A stretch of DNA of 64,000 nucleotides. Source: an uncultured Collinsella sp. (GTDB lineage Bacteria > Actinomycetota > Coriobacteriia > Coriobacteriales > Coriobacteriaceae). Below, one piece after another: positions 9,434 through 20,561 of the stretch. The notes under the pieces are model-generated. The model saw nothing but the letters and a program-made list of their open reading frames with translations. It searched no databases and was not told the DNA's origin. Location: the NCBI GenBank assembly GCA_959599095.1, contig CAUGGC010000004.1:1-64000 (forward strand), in the 5' to 3' direction. A program made the translations under genes and the position numbers. Position 1 is the first letter of the stretch, and every line of letters starts with the position of its first letter.

Positions 9434-10129
9434 ATGGACGAGAAGAACGAAGAGCTCGTGGACGCGCAGATCGTCGAAGAGGACAGCCGCATGTATGGGC
9501 ACGCCGAGGGCGAGCCTGGCGGCGAGGTCGCTGACGAGCCGGCGCTGGTGCTGGGCGACGACGACCCGCACGATGCCGAGCTGCACGAGAAGATTCTTTC
9601 GGAGGAGTGCGCCTGGAAGGGCAAGATCCTCGACGTCCACCGTCTTGAGGTTGAGCTGCCCAACGGTCGCCGCAGCGCCCGCGATATCGTTCGCCATCCG
9701 GGTACGGCGGCCGTTGTGGCACTGACCGAGAGCGGCAAGATCGTGCTGGTGCGTCAGTACCGCACCGCCATCGACCGCGTGACGGTCGAGATTCCCGCCG
9801 GCAAGCTCGATCCGGGCGAGGACCCGCTCGATTGCGCCAAGCGCGAGCTGCATGAGGAGACGGGCTTTAGGGCTGGTCGCATTCGCTTTTTGACGTCGAT
9901 TGTCACGTCCTGCGGTTTTTGCGATGAGATCATCCACATCTACTTGGCTACCAAGCTCGAGTTTGATGCGCCCGACCCCGACGATGACGAGTTTGTCAAC
10001 GTCGACCTGGTGCCACTGCATGAGCTGATCGACGCCGTACTCGACGGCAAGATCGAAGACGCCAAGACCGTTGTGGGTGCCTTGGCTTGCGACAGCATTG
10101 CTCATCGTTTGGGTGGAGCGGAACTTTAA
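9434..10129 (+). CDS. NUDIX hydrolase, ADP-ribose pyrophosphatase type
   Basis: The 231-residue protein probably cleaves ADP-ribose or a related nucleoside diphosphate sugar. The complete Nudix box G-x5-E-x7-REL-x2-EE-x-G is present from GKLDPGEDPLDCAKRELHEE at about residues 119-138. VVALTESGKIVLVRQYR upstream and the pattern LDVHRLEVELPNG fit the ADP-ribose pyrophosphatase subgroup (YqkG/NudF-like). An acidic stretch of about 50 residues at the N terminus is unusual and looks disordered. The ATG at 9434 has GAGAGGA about 9 nt upstream. It sits 21 bases after purD, so the two are probably co-transcribed. Confidence 0.88.
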   Translation: MDEKNEELVDAQIVEEDSRMYGHAEGEPGGEVADEPALVLGDDDPHDAELHEKILSEECAWKGKILDVHRLEVELPNGRRSARDIVRHPGTAAVVALTESGKIVLVRQYRTAIDRVTVEIPAGKLDPGEDPLDCAKRELHEETGFRAGRIRFLTSIVTSCGFCDEIIHIYLATKLEFDAPDPDDDEFVNVDLVPLHELIDAVLDGKIEDAKTVVGALACDSIAHRLGGAEL

Positions 10130-10157
10130 CGAGCGGGGATGATCCCGCAGGTTTGTG

Positions 10158-10306
10158 TAAGTCAGCGAAAGTGCTCCATTTGAGACAAGGTGGCCTAAAA
10201 GAGAAGGGAAGCGTATGGATATACGCGACCGACGATTGAAGGCCAGATTGTCCAAATGGAGCACTTGCAGCGTCGAGACGAAACGCGGTTTGGTAAAACC
10301 GCGTAA
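10158..10306 (+). repeat. Structured element family A, copy 1
   Basis: This 149-bp element has a near twin at 28177-28326 on the other strand. Shared blocks in order are TAAGTCAGCGAAA, CAAGGTG, CAGATTG, TTGCAGCGTCGAG and the hairpin ACGCGGTTTGGTAAAACCGCG (one base over a 20-base run is split here: ACGCGGTTTGGTAAAACCGC then GT). Between them lie arms that differ between the copies but pair within each. Here 10169-10182 pairs with 10253-10266. An inner hairpin is at 10211-10226. The last conserved hairpin ends 7 nt before the exporter start codon and abuts its ribosome binding site. It may be a structured RNA; a DNA repeat is the alternative. Confidence 0.7.
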
Positions 10307-10313
10307 GGTGATT

Positions 10314-12086
10314 ATGTTTAAAAGGTTTCTTTCGTATTACAAGCCCCAGATGGGGCTTTTTGTTGCTGATACTCTTTGTGCTCTGGTGCTTGCCGCCATT
10401 GACCTGGCGTTCCCCATTATCTTGCGCAATCTGACCGGCGGGCTCTTTACCCAGGGTCAGGCTGCTATTATGCAGGCGCTCGGTATGATCGCGGTGGGAC
10501 TGGTGCTGATGTATGTCATCCGCTGCGCCTGCCGCTATTTTGTGAGCTATTGGGGTCATGTGATGGGCGCGCGCATGGAGTCCAAAATGCGCGAGGACCT
10601 GTTCGATCAGTACGAACGGTTTAGCTTTGCGTACTTTGATCGCAACAGCTCGGGCGACATGATGAGCCGCGTGGTCAATGACCTGTTCGATATCTGCGAG
10701 GCGGCGCACCACGTGCCCGAATGGATCATTATCTGCGGTATCGAGATCATCGGCTCGTTTGTGATTCTGTTTACCATCGCGCCGGTGCTCGCACTCGCCA
10801 TGGCTGTGGTGACGGTGGTGTTCGCGGTCATTATGTTTTGGCAGAATATGCGCATGCGCGAGGTCTTTAGCGATAACCGCAAAAAGATTAGCGGCATCAA
10901 CGCGCAGCTGCAGGATTCGCTGGCGGGCATGCGTGTGGTCAAGAGCTTTGCCAATGAGCAGACCGAGCGCTCTAAGTTTCGCGCCTCGAACAATCGCTAC
11001 CTTTCGTCCAAGGAGAACATGTATCACGCCATGGGCGTCTATACCGCGACGTATGGCCTGCTCTCGGGAGTGCTTTATGTGATCGTGGTGCTGCTGGGCG
11101 GTTGGCTCGTTGCCCAGGGTCAGCTGCAGGCGGTCGATATGGCAACCTTCGCACTCTACATTTCGCTGTTCTGCACGCCGCTCGAGACGCTCGTCAATTC
11201 GGCTGAGACGTATCAGAAAGCCATCGCCGGCTTTAAGCGCATGGATGAGGTGCTCTCGACTGTCCCCGATATTCAGGATAAGCCGGGTGCTGCGGATCTG
11301 CAGGTGACGGCTGGTGCTGTGGAGTACCGCGACGTGTGCTTTAGCTACGAGGATGTTGAATTGGGCGAGCGCGGCGCCGACGGACGCCCTGTTATCGACC
11401 ACATGGACCTGTCCATCAAGCCCGGTCAGACCATCGCTTTGGTTGGCCCCTCGGGCGGCGGCAAATCGACGACTTGTTCGCTGTTGCCGCGCTTTTACGA
11501 CGTTGCCGCCGGCTCCATTAGCATCGACGGCCAGGATGTGCGCGACGTGACGCAGCATAGCCTGCGCCGTGCCATCGGCCTGGTGCAGCAAGATGTGTAC
11601 CTGTTTGATGGAACGATCGGCGAGAACATCGCCTACGGCAAGCCGGGCGCCACGGCAGAAGAGATCGCCGAAGCGGCCCGCCGCGCCAATATTGATATCT
11701 TTATCGAATCGCTTCCGCAAGGCTACGACACCGTGGTGGGCGAGCGCGGCAGCCGTCTTTCGGGTGGTCAAAAGCAGCGCGTCGCCATCGCGCGCGTTTT
11801 TCTCAAGAATCCCAAGATCCTTATTTTGGATGAGGCGACGAGTGCCCTGGATAACGAGAGCGAGGAAGCGGTGCAGGAGTCGCTCGAAGAGCTGGCACGC
11901 GGCCGTACCACGATCATCATCGCCCACCGTCTCTCGACTATTAAGCATGCTGACGAGATTGCGACCGTTGAGCATGGTCGCGTTGTGGAACGTGGCACGC
12001 ACGAGGAGCTTCTCGCCCGTGGCGGCACCTATGCCCGTTACTATCGAATGCAGTTCGAAGGTGCGCGTGCGCACGAGCTCGACTGA
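10314..12086 (+). CDS. ABC exporter, fused membrane and ATPase domains
   Basis: A 590-residue half-transporter that would dimerise to export lipids, peptides or drugs; substrate unknown. Residues 1-310 carry six membrane helices (ABC type 1 exporter domain). The ATPase domain has Walker A GPSGGGKST (about 378-386), Q-loop VQQDVY, signature LSGGQKQR (about 482-489), Walker B ILILDEATSALD (about 501-512) and H-loop IIAHRLST (about 535). The ATG at 10314 follows GTAAGGTG; the frame extending upstream is the structured element, not coding. The next gene starts 20 bases after the stop and may be co-transcribed. As a single gene it is probably a homodimer. Confidence 0.92.
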   Translation: MFKRFLSYYKPQMGLFVADTLCALVLAAIDLAFPIILRNLTGGLFTQGQAAIMQALGMIAVGLVLMYVIRCACRYFVSYWGHVMGARMESKMREDLFDQYERFSFAYFDRNSSGDMMSRVVNDLFDICEAAHHVPEWIIICGIEIIGSFVILFTIAPVLALAMAVVTVVFAVIMFWQNMRMREVFSDNRKKISGINAQLQDSLAGMRVVKSFANEQTERSKFRASNNRYLSSKENMYHAMGVYTATYGLLSGVLYVIVVLLGGWLVAQGQLQAVDMATFALYISLFCTPLETLVNSAETYQKAIAGFKRMDEVLSTVPDIQDKPGAADLQVTAGAVEYRDVCFSYEDVELGERGADGRPVIDHMDLSIKPGQTIALVGPSGGGKSTTCSLLPRFYDVAAGSISIDGQDVRDVTQHSLRRAIGLVQQDVYLFDGTIGENIAYGKPGATAEEIAEAARRANIDIFIESLPQGYDTVVGERGSRLSGGQKQRVAIARVFLKNPKILILDEATSALDNESEEAVQESLEELARGRTTIIIAHRLSTIKHADEIATVEHGRVVERGTHEELLARGGTYARYYRMQFEGARAHELD

Positions 12087-12105
12087 TTGATATGACAGGA
12101 AGATC

Positions 12106-13071
12106 ATGGCTGATAAGAACCCTTTGACTCCGGAAGAAGTGACGGAGTTATTCTCCGAAATCGATGCATCCGGCGTCTTGGATCCTACGCTCGCCAAAAA
12201 GCGCACCGAGCGCATGCGCGAGAAAGAGGCCGCCGTCAAGCGCGGCGACAAGGCGACGCTGGCGCGGCTGCGCAGCGAGGATCGCGCGAGCCAGGCAAAA
12301 CATATCGACCCGCTGTCCGAGGACGACCCTTCGGGCTCGCAGGTGAGCCATACCATTACGAAGACCGCCATGGCCGTGGTTATCGGCATTTTGGTGCTGA
12401 TTGTTGGCATGCAGATTGGCTACGGCGTGATGCGACGTCTGAATACCGCGAACCTTTCCGAAAGTGTTTCGGTGGATACCGTTTCGACCGCGCTCAAGGG
12501 TGGACTTGAATGGGGCAATGGCTTTACGCAGTTCCCGCTCGATTTTACCGTCGACGAGGCAGATGAGCGCTCGGGCACGGTTGAGGTGACGGTGCTGGAC
12601 ACGTCTTCTGCCAATGAACTCGAGCTGCTGTCCAACGGTCAGATTCAGGCGGCGGCGCTCGCAACCAATGCCCTGCTCAACGACAAGATCGACCGCGTGG
12701 TGTATAACGTTCACGCCTATATCGACGAGGACAGCAGGATCCAGTACGATTCCTTCTTTGGCATGTTTCCTGCTCAGGGGCACCAAAGCGCCATCCTGAC
12801 GTTCGTTTGGACCAAGAGCTCGTCCAACGCCACGAGTATCGACTGGAAGATGCGCATCGTAAGCATGGACGACACCATTGCCGAGCGCATTCAAAAACAG
12901 GTCAACTCGGTTTCGTCGCTTATCGAGGACCCGGTGGTGAGCCAGACCAAGATCACGGAGGAGCAGGCCGAGCGCGATCTTGAGCATCGTCTGCACGGTC
13001 GAGAGATCTTCCGCGGCGGAAAGCCCGATCGCACGCCGTCCGAGCTGCTGGAGCAGGACAAGCAAAAGTAG
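12106..13071 (+). CDS. Membrane-anchored protein of unknown function
   Basis: I do not recognise this 321-residue protein. Residues 1-80 are charged and cytoplasmic-looking (many K, R, E and D, with ERMREKEAAVKRGDK). One membrane helix follows at about 88-110 (TAMAVVIGILVLIVGMQIGY). Residues 115-290 would then lie outside the cell and contain mixed alpha/beta sequence ending in a charged tail. GACAGGAAG precedes the ATG. It follows the ABC exporter by 20 bases and ends in its own terminator, so the two may work together; that is inference from position only. Confidence 0.75.
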   Translation: MADKNPLTPEEVTELFSEIDASGVLDPTLAKKRTERMREKEAAVKRGDKATLARLRSEDRASQAKHIDPLSEDDPSGSQVSHTITKTAMAVVIGILVLIVGMQIGYGVMRRLNTANLSESVSVDTVSTALKGGLEWGNGFTQFPLDFTVDEADERSGTVEVTVLDTSSANELELLSNGQIQAAALATNALLNDKIDRVVYNVHAYIDEDSRIQYDSFFGMFPAQGHQSAILTFVWTKSSSNATSIDWKMRIVSMDDTIAERIQKQVNSVSSLIEDPVVSQTKITEEQAERDLEHRLHGREIFRGGKPDRTPSELLEQDKQK

Positions 13072-13095
13072 TCCGCAGCCACATAGAACGATGTC

Positions 13096-13133
13096 ATCCC
13101 GCGTGAGCTACAAGCCCACGCGGGATAATTTTT
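13096..13133 (+). terminator. Terminator after the exporter operon
   Basis: ATCCCGCGTG (13096-13105) pairs with CACGCGGGAT (13117-13126), followed by AATTTTT. A clear rho-independent stop. Confidence 0.9.
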
Positions 13134-13150
13134 CTAGGACGGGGATTAAA

Positions 13151-13236
13151 TAATCATTATGCATAGAAAGTCATAATTATCATTTCGTAAACATTTCGAT
13201 GAAATTAACGCCATGAGGCATGCTTGCGGTTACAAT
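13151..13236 (+). promoter_or_regulatory. AT-rich control region of carAB
   Basis: This stretch is far more AT-rich than its surroundings. It holds AATCATTATGCATAG (about 13152-13166) and TCATAATTATCATTT (about 13171-13185), which resemble paired ArgR-box half sites, and a -10-like TACAAT at 13231-13236. Arginine control of carAB is common, but the box match is loose and no clear -35 is seen. Confidence 0.3.
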
Positions 13237-13294
13237 ACCGCGAGGCCTAACTACACACCTTTAAGCCGGTCCTGTGAGACCGGGAAGGAGAATT

Positions 13295-14734
13295 ATGGCG
13301 AACAACCATACCGCGGGCGCTGCCGCCCGCACCTTCGCGCCCAGCGAGCTTTGCCAGCGTATGCTGGCCAAAACCAGCAAGGGCACCTGCGGTCCCTGCA
13401 TCCTGTATCTTGAGGATGGGACCATTTTTTATGGACGTGCATGCGGCGCCGAGGGCACCGCGACCGGCGAAGTCTGCTTCAACACCTCGCTCGAGGGCTA
13501 CTTTGAGGTCATGACCGACCCGAGTTATGCCGGCCAAATCGTAACCATGACCTATCCGCAGATCGGCAACTACGGTATCGACGAGACCGACGTCCAGTCG
13601 GCCTTCCCCGGCGACGCCGTGCGCCCTGCGAGCGCTCCGGCCATGCGCGGCATGATCGTTCGCGACATGTGCGCCACGCCTTCTAACTGGCGCTCGGCCG
13701 TCAGCGTGCCGGAGTACCTGCGCGCTCACGGCATCGTCGCTATCGAGGGTGTCGACACCCGCGCTTTGGTGCGCCATCTGCGCGACAATGGTTCCAAGAT
13801 GGGCATTATCTCGACCGAGATCTTCGACGTCGACGAGCTTGCCGAGCGTCTGGCCGCAGCGCCCACGCTGGTAGGCGAGAACCTGGTGAAGACCGTAAGT
13901 TGCCCCGCGCCTCACGAGTTTGTGGCCGCCGACCTGCCTGCCACGCATGACTTTGCACTTGCGGTTGCCGCTCCTGCCCGTCACAAAGTGGTCGCCTACG
14001 ACTGCGGCGTCAAGCGCGGCATTCTGGAGGGCCTCGTCCGCGCCGGCTGCGACCTTACTGTCGTGCCGTGGGATACGCCTGCCCAGCAGGTGCTCGACAT
14101 GAATCCCGATGGCGTCTTTTTGTCCAACGGCCCCGGCGACCCTGACGCCGTGGTGGAGACCTACGAGCAGGTGCAGCGGCTGATCGGCAAGGTGCCGGTC
14201 TTTGGTATTTGTCTTGGTCACCAGATGATCAGCCTGGCCTGCGGTGCCCAGATGGAAAAGCTTAAGTTTGGTCACCGCGGTGGCAACCAGCCGGTCATGA
14301 ACCTGGTAAGCCGTCGCGTGGAGATCACCGCGCAAAACCATGGCTTTGGCCTGCTGTTCCCCAGCTTGGGCAAGCTTGTCCCCGAGCTTTCCGGCGGCGA
14401 GATCGAACATGCGGCCGATGGAGATCTGCGCGTTTGGGTGCGCCGCGGAATCGCGCCAGTCGTGATGAACGAGCGCTTCGGCCGCATTCGCCTGACACAT
14501 GTGAACCTCAACGACGGCACCGCCGAGGGCATCCAGCTGCTCGACGCCCCGTGCTTCTCGGTCCAGTACCACCCCGAGGCCTCGCCTGGCCCCACCGATG
14601 CCCACTATCTCTTTACCGCCTTTATGCGACTCATGGACGGCGAGGAGAACTACCTGGATATCGACACCGCGAAGGACCGCCTGGCTGGCTGGAATTTTGC
14701 CGAGACCGCCGCGACCGAGACCGAGGAGAACTAA
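13295..14734 (+). CDS. carA: Carbamoyl-phosphate synthase small (glutaminase) subunit
   Basis: CarA hydrolyses glutamine and passes ammonia to CarB. The N-terminal domain runs from ILYLEDGTIFYGRACG through FNTSLEGYFEVMTDPSYAGQ; the class I amidotransferase domain has catalytic Cys in FGICLGHQM (about residue 306) and the His-Glu pair in YHPEASPGP. At 479 residues it is about 100 longer than E. coli CarA: there are about 35 extra residues before the first domain, about 36 extra between QNHGF and THVNLNDGT (about 353-400), and a 35-residue acidic tail. GGAG lies 6 nt before the ATG at 13295. It ends 1 base before the carB start, so translation is probably coupled. Confidence 0.97.
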   Translation: MANNHTAGAAARTFAPSELCQRMLAKTSKGTCGPCILYLEDGTIFYGRACGAEGTATGEVCFNTSLEGYFEVMTDPSYAGQIVTMTYPQIGNYGIDETDVQSAFPGDAVRPASAPAMRGMIVRDMCATPSNWRSAVSVPEYLRAHGIVAIEGVDTRALVRHLRDNGSKMGIISTEIFDVDELAERLAAAPTLVGENLVKTVSCPAPHEFVAADLPATHDFALAVAAPARHKVVAYDCGVKRGILEGLVRAGCDLTVVPWDTPAQQVLDMNPDGVFLSNGPGDPDAVVETYEQVQRLIGKVPVFGICLGHQMISLACGAQMEKLKFGHRGGNQPVMNLVSRRVEITAQNHGFGLLFPSLGKLVPELSGGEIEHAADGDLRVWVRRGIAPVVMNERFGRIRLTHVNLNDGTAEGIQLLDAPCFSVQYHPEASPGPTDAHYLFTAFMRLMDGEENYLDIDTAKDRLAGWNFAETAATETEEN

Positions 14735-14735
14735 C

Positions 14736-18033
<3,298 letters not shown>

Positions 18034-18050
<17 letters not shown>

Positions 18051-18177
18051 GTTGACCTGGCCGGCCGGGGCGGCAGCCGGACACTTTCTCTCGGAAACTG
18101 GGCTTCGCGAAGTTTTCCGAGAGAAAGGACCGCCTCCCGCCCCGGCCTGCGGTGACTTGGCTGCACCGTGTGCTGCC
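18034..18177. repeat. Large imperfect hairpin overlapping the carB stop
   Basis: The two arms of about 65 bases match at roughly 80 percent by eye. They include CGCAGCACACGGTG (carB 3' end) against CACCGTGTGCTGCCG, GGCCGGGGCGG against CCCGCCCCGGCC, and CTTTCTCTCGGAAA against TTTTCCGAGAGAAAG. The centre reads CTTCGCGAAG. It may stop transcription after carB, though no T tract follows. Confidence 0.7.
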
Positions 18178-18220
18178 GAAGGGGCTTTGCGCGATGACTA
18201 GGGCTGAATAGAAAATGAGT

Positions 18221-18256
18221 GTGGGCTCCGCCGTTCGTTCGAACGGCGAATCCCAC
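18221..18256. repeat. Short palindrome
   Basis: GTGGG and CCCAC flank CGCCGTTCG paired with CGAACGGCG. It lies between two larger palindromes in the carB-purE gap (18051-18488), which has no gene I can support. Confidence 0.6.
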
Positions 18257-18297
18257 GTTAATATTTCAGCCAACGTACGTCATGGCAATATCCGGAA

Positions 18298-18402
18298 GGT
18301 CGCAGGGCGCTTCGCGGGCGGGTCAGGCTTTATCTGAACGACTTTGCGAAGCAACCGGAGTGAAGATAAAGCCTGGCCCGCCCGCGAAGTGCCACAAAGA
18401 CC
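18298..18402. repeat. Large imperfect hairpin upstream of purE
   Basis: Arms 18298-18335 and 18364-18402 pair over about 36 bases, including CTTCGCGGGCGGG and CAGGCTTTATCT. The centre contains CTTTGCGAAG, very like the CTTCGCGAAG centre of the hairpin at 18034, while the arms differ. A -10-like TATACT follows at about 18419 and would serve purE. Confidence 0.65.
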
Positions 18403-18488
18403 GCAGGGACGGGAGCAGCTATACTACTCTCAGTAGTTAAGGGTCGCGGATTCGCTGCGTCACCGCTCTCAACAGGAGGTCTATGTTT

Positions 18489-18953
18489 ATGGCAGATCAG
18501 AAGCCGGTTGTCGGGATCATCATGGGTTCCAAGTCCGATCTGGGCGTTATGGAAGGCTGCACCGCCGAGCTCGAGGCACTGGGTGTGCCCTATGAGCTCG
18601 TCATTGCGAGCGCGCACCGCACGCCGGCGAAGGTCCACGAGTGGGCTTCGACTGCCGCCGATCGCGGTATCAAAGTGATTATCGCCGCCGCCGGCAAGGC
18701 CGCTCACTTGGGTGGTGTCGTGGCTGCCTTTACGCCGCTGCCGGTTATCGGCGTGCCTATGAAGACGAGTGACCTGGGCGGCATGGATTCGCTGCTATCG
18801 ATGGTGCAGATGCCTTCGGGCGTGCCCGTGGCCTGCGTTGCCATCAACGGCGCCAAGAACGCCGCCATCTATGCCACACAGATTCTGGGTGCTTGCGACC
18901 CCGAGTACCGCAAGGTTATCGAGAAGATGAAGCAGGAGATGGCTGACGCCTAA
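18489..18953 (+). CDS. purE: N5-carboxyaminoimidazole ribonucleotide mutase
   Basis: Class I PurE moves the carboxyl group of N5-CAIR to make CAIR in purine synthesis. The 154-residue length is typical. Motifs are GIIMGSKSDL (about 9-18), SAHRTPAK with the catalytic His (about 40-47) and AAGKAAHLGG (about 68-77), where the usual AGGAAHLPG is slightly altered. AGGAGG at 18474-18479 is 9 nt from this ATG and only 3 nt from an ATG at 18483, so 18489 is preferred. No purK lies beside it. Confidence 0.95.
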   Translation: MADQKPVVGIIMGSKSDLGVMEGCTAELEALGVPYELVIASAHRTPAKVHEWASTAADRGIKVIIAAAGKAAHLGGVVAAFTPLPVIGVPMKTSDLGGMDSLLSMVQMPSGVPVACVAINGAKNAAIYATQILGACDPEYRKVIEKMKQEMADA

Positions 18954-18988
18954 GCGTTCCGCCGTTTCACCGCAGTATAAGGAGAGCC

Positions 18989-19987
18989 ATGTCCGATTAT
19001 CAGGGAAAACGATTCAAGGCTTCTCAGATTCCCGATCCGTCGAAGCCAGGTGCTGCCCGTGCGGCACAGCAGGGTCGGACATCCTCTCCTCAGCAGCCGC
19101 GCGCGCCGCGCCCCGTGACACCGGCGACGCATCGTCGACAGGACGCGCCGGCCGCACATCGTCCTTCGTCTTATAGCTCCGCTAAGAAGCCGCCCCGGTC
19201 TTCATCGCATGCCGCGCCGTCGGATTGCACCGAGCCGCCGCGCAAAAAGCGCCGCTCCATTATTCCCATTCTGCTCATCATCATCGGTATCGGTCTGATT
19301 GTCGCCGCCGCCGCTATTTTTATTAATGCCCAGATTGGCTATAAGCAGGCGAGCGATTCGTATCAGAAAATCGAGAAGCAATATGTAAGCGATAAGGACG
19401 CCAACGGCGTGCCGATTATCGACTTTGATGCGCTTGCTCAGACGAACCCCGAGATTGTGGGTTGGATTTACGTGCCAGGAACCAACATCAACTATCCTGT
19501 GGTGCAGACCAACAACAACTCCAAATACCTCAACACGCTGTTCGACGGAACGGCTAACGCGTCCGGTGCCATTTTCCTGGATAGCGATGACACCGCGCCG
19601 GGAATGGTCGACCAGCAGACCACGATCTACGGTCACCATATGAACGACGGGTCGATGTTCAACGTGATTTCGGACACCACTGATCAGGCGACGTTCGATA
19701 GCATTGAATATGTGTACTACATCACGCGCGATGCGACGTATAAGCTGCGTCCGCTGGCGACCAAGGTGGTCGAGGACACGTATGCCAAGGCGCGCACGAC
19801 CAATTTTGAGGGCGACGATGGGCTCAAGAACTACCTGTCCGAGATGCTCGACGGTGCCTCTGCCGTGGCGAGCGATGCCACCGATCGTGCCGCTTCGGCA
19901 ACTAAGGTTGTAACGCTCGTGACCTGCCGTTCGCTGTCGCTGAGCAACACGCGCGCCGTCATGGTGCTCACGCCGGTCGAGGAATAA
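18989..19987 (+). CDS. Class B sortase
   Basis: Sortases cut a sorting motif on exported proteins and link them to the wall or into pili. The 332-residue protein has a long Pro/Ser/Arg-rich cytoplasmic N terminus (1-90), one membrane helix (about 92-115) and an extracytoplasmic sortase domain. The catalytic triad is visible: His in YGHHM (about 216), Cys in TLVTC (about 313) and Arg in SNTR (about 322). The TLVTC form with INYPVVQ upstream fits class B. No substrate protein with an LPxTG-like tail is next to it, so it is likely a housekeeping enzyme. It starts 35 bases after purE. Confidence 0.93.
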   Translation: MSDYQGKRFKASQIPDPSKPGAARAAQQGRTSSPQQPRAPRPVTPATHRRQDAPAAHRPSSYSSAKKPPRSSSHAAPSDCTEPPRKKRRSIIPILLIIIGIGLIVAAAAIFINAQIGYKQASDSYQKIEKQYVSDKDANGVPIIDFDALAQTNPEIVGWIYVPGTNINYPVVQTNNNSKYLNTLFDGTANASGAIFLDSDDTAPGMVDQQTTIYGHHMNDGSMFNVISDTTDQATFDSIEYVYYITRDATYKLRPLATKVVEDTYAKARTTNFEGDDGLKNYLSEMLDGASAVASDATDRAASATKVVTLVTCRSLSLSNTRAVMVLTPVEE

Positions 19988-20051
19988 GTTGTTCGAGAGT
20001 AGCTAAAAAGGCCCCGTCCCAAATTGGCTACTCGACGACGGTAAGGGAGAA

Positions 20052-20471
20052 ATGATGCTCGAGAGTGGCAAATTGATGCCTTCGATTGATGCTTGGCTGC
20101 GCGAGGCCAAGGCCGATGCTTCGGCGGCAGGCTGTGGGATGTATCTGACGCATAACGGTGTGGTGCGCGCGACGCCCAAGGCCGAGGTGCGCGGAGTCGA
20201 GACCGATGGCGTGGCGCCAGGCCACAGGGTGGGCGGCATGGTCTTTGACTACGACGCCGAAAAGGTACGGTCTGCTATCGAGGCCACGCGCGCGATGCCG
20301 GGTATCGGCTATGTGCGCGTGTGGCTGGCAAGCGGCGAGCTTGCCGTAGGTGACGACATCATGCTCGTGCTTATCGGCGGGGACATTCGCCCACGCGTGG
20401 TCGATGCACTGCAGGCGCTCGTTGGCACCATCAAGAACGAATGCGTGAGTGAGGTCGAGCGCGAGGCGTAG
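20052..20471 (+). CDS. MoaE-like protein
   Basis: The 139-residue protein resembles the catalytic subunit of molybdopterin synthase: THNGVVRA (about 33-40), an alpha/beta core, VRVWLASGELAVGDDIMLVLIGG (about 88-110) where MoaE has the HR-x-G-x-L-x-VGE strand, and VGTIKNECVSEVE at the end. The usual HR before the strand is absent, and the second catalytic Lys of the K-x-PIWKKE end is missing. No MoaD or other cofactor gene is in the window. It may be inactive as a synthase or have another role. AGGGAGA lies directly upstream; an ATG at 20055 is also possible. Confidence 0.65.
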   Translation: MMLESGKLMPSIDAWLREAKADASAAGCGMYLTHNGVVRATPKAEVRGVETDGVAPGHRVGGMVFDYDAEKVRSAIEATRAMPGIGYVRVWLASGELAVGDDIMLVLIGGDIRPRVVDALQALVGTIKNECVSEVEREA

Positions 20472-20500
20472 AGGCTTGCGTCGATAGAAGTATCGTTTAT

Positions 20501-20547
20501 AAAAATGCCCACCGGTACGTGTGATACCGGCGGGCATTTTGCGTTTT
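20501..20547. terminator. Bidirectional terminator
   Basis: AAAATGCCCACCGGTA pairs with TACCGGCGGGCATTTT. T runs follow on both strands, so it can end both the plus-strand MoaE-like gene and the minus-strand gene stopping at 20562. Confidence 0.9.
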
Positions 20548-20561
20548 GGGCGCGGTGAGCG

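Noticed and set aside
8192..10264. 690-residue open frame antisense to purD and the NUDIX gene
   Set aside because: Same reason: a shadow frame created by third-position GC bias.
9996..12410. 804-residue open frame antisense to the ABC exporter
   Set aside because: It crosses the structured element and several gene boundaries and has no family motifs.
18219..18440. Small frame in the carB-purE gap
   Set aside because: It is made up of palindromic repeat sequence and has no ribosome binding site.
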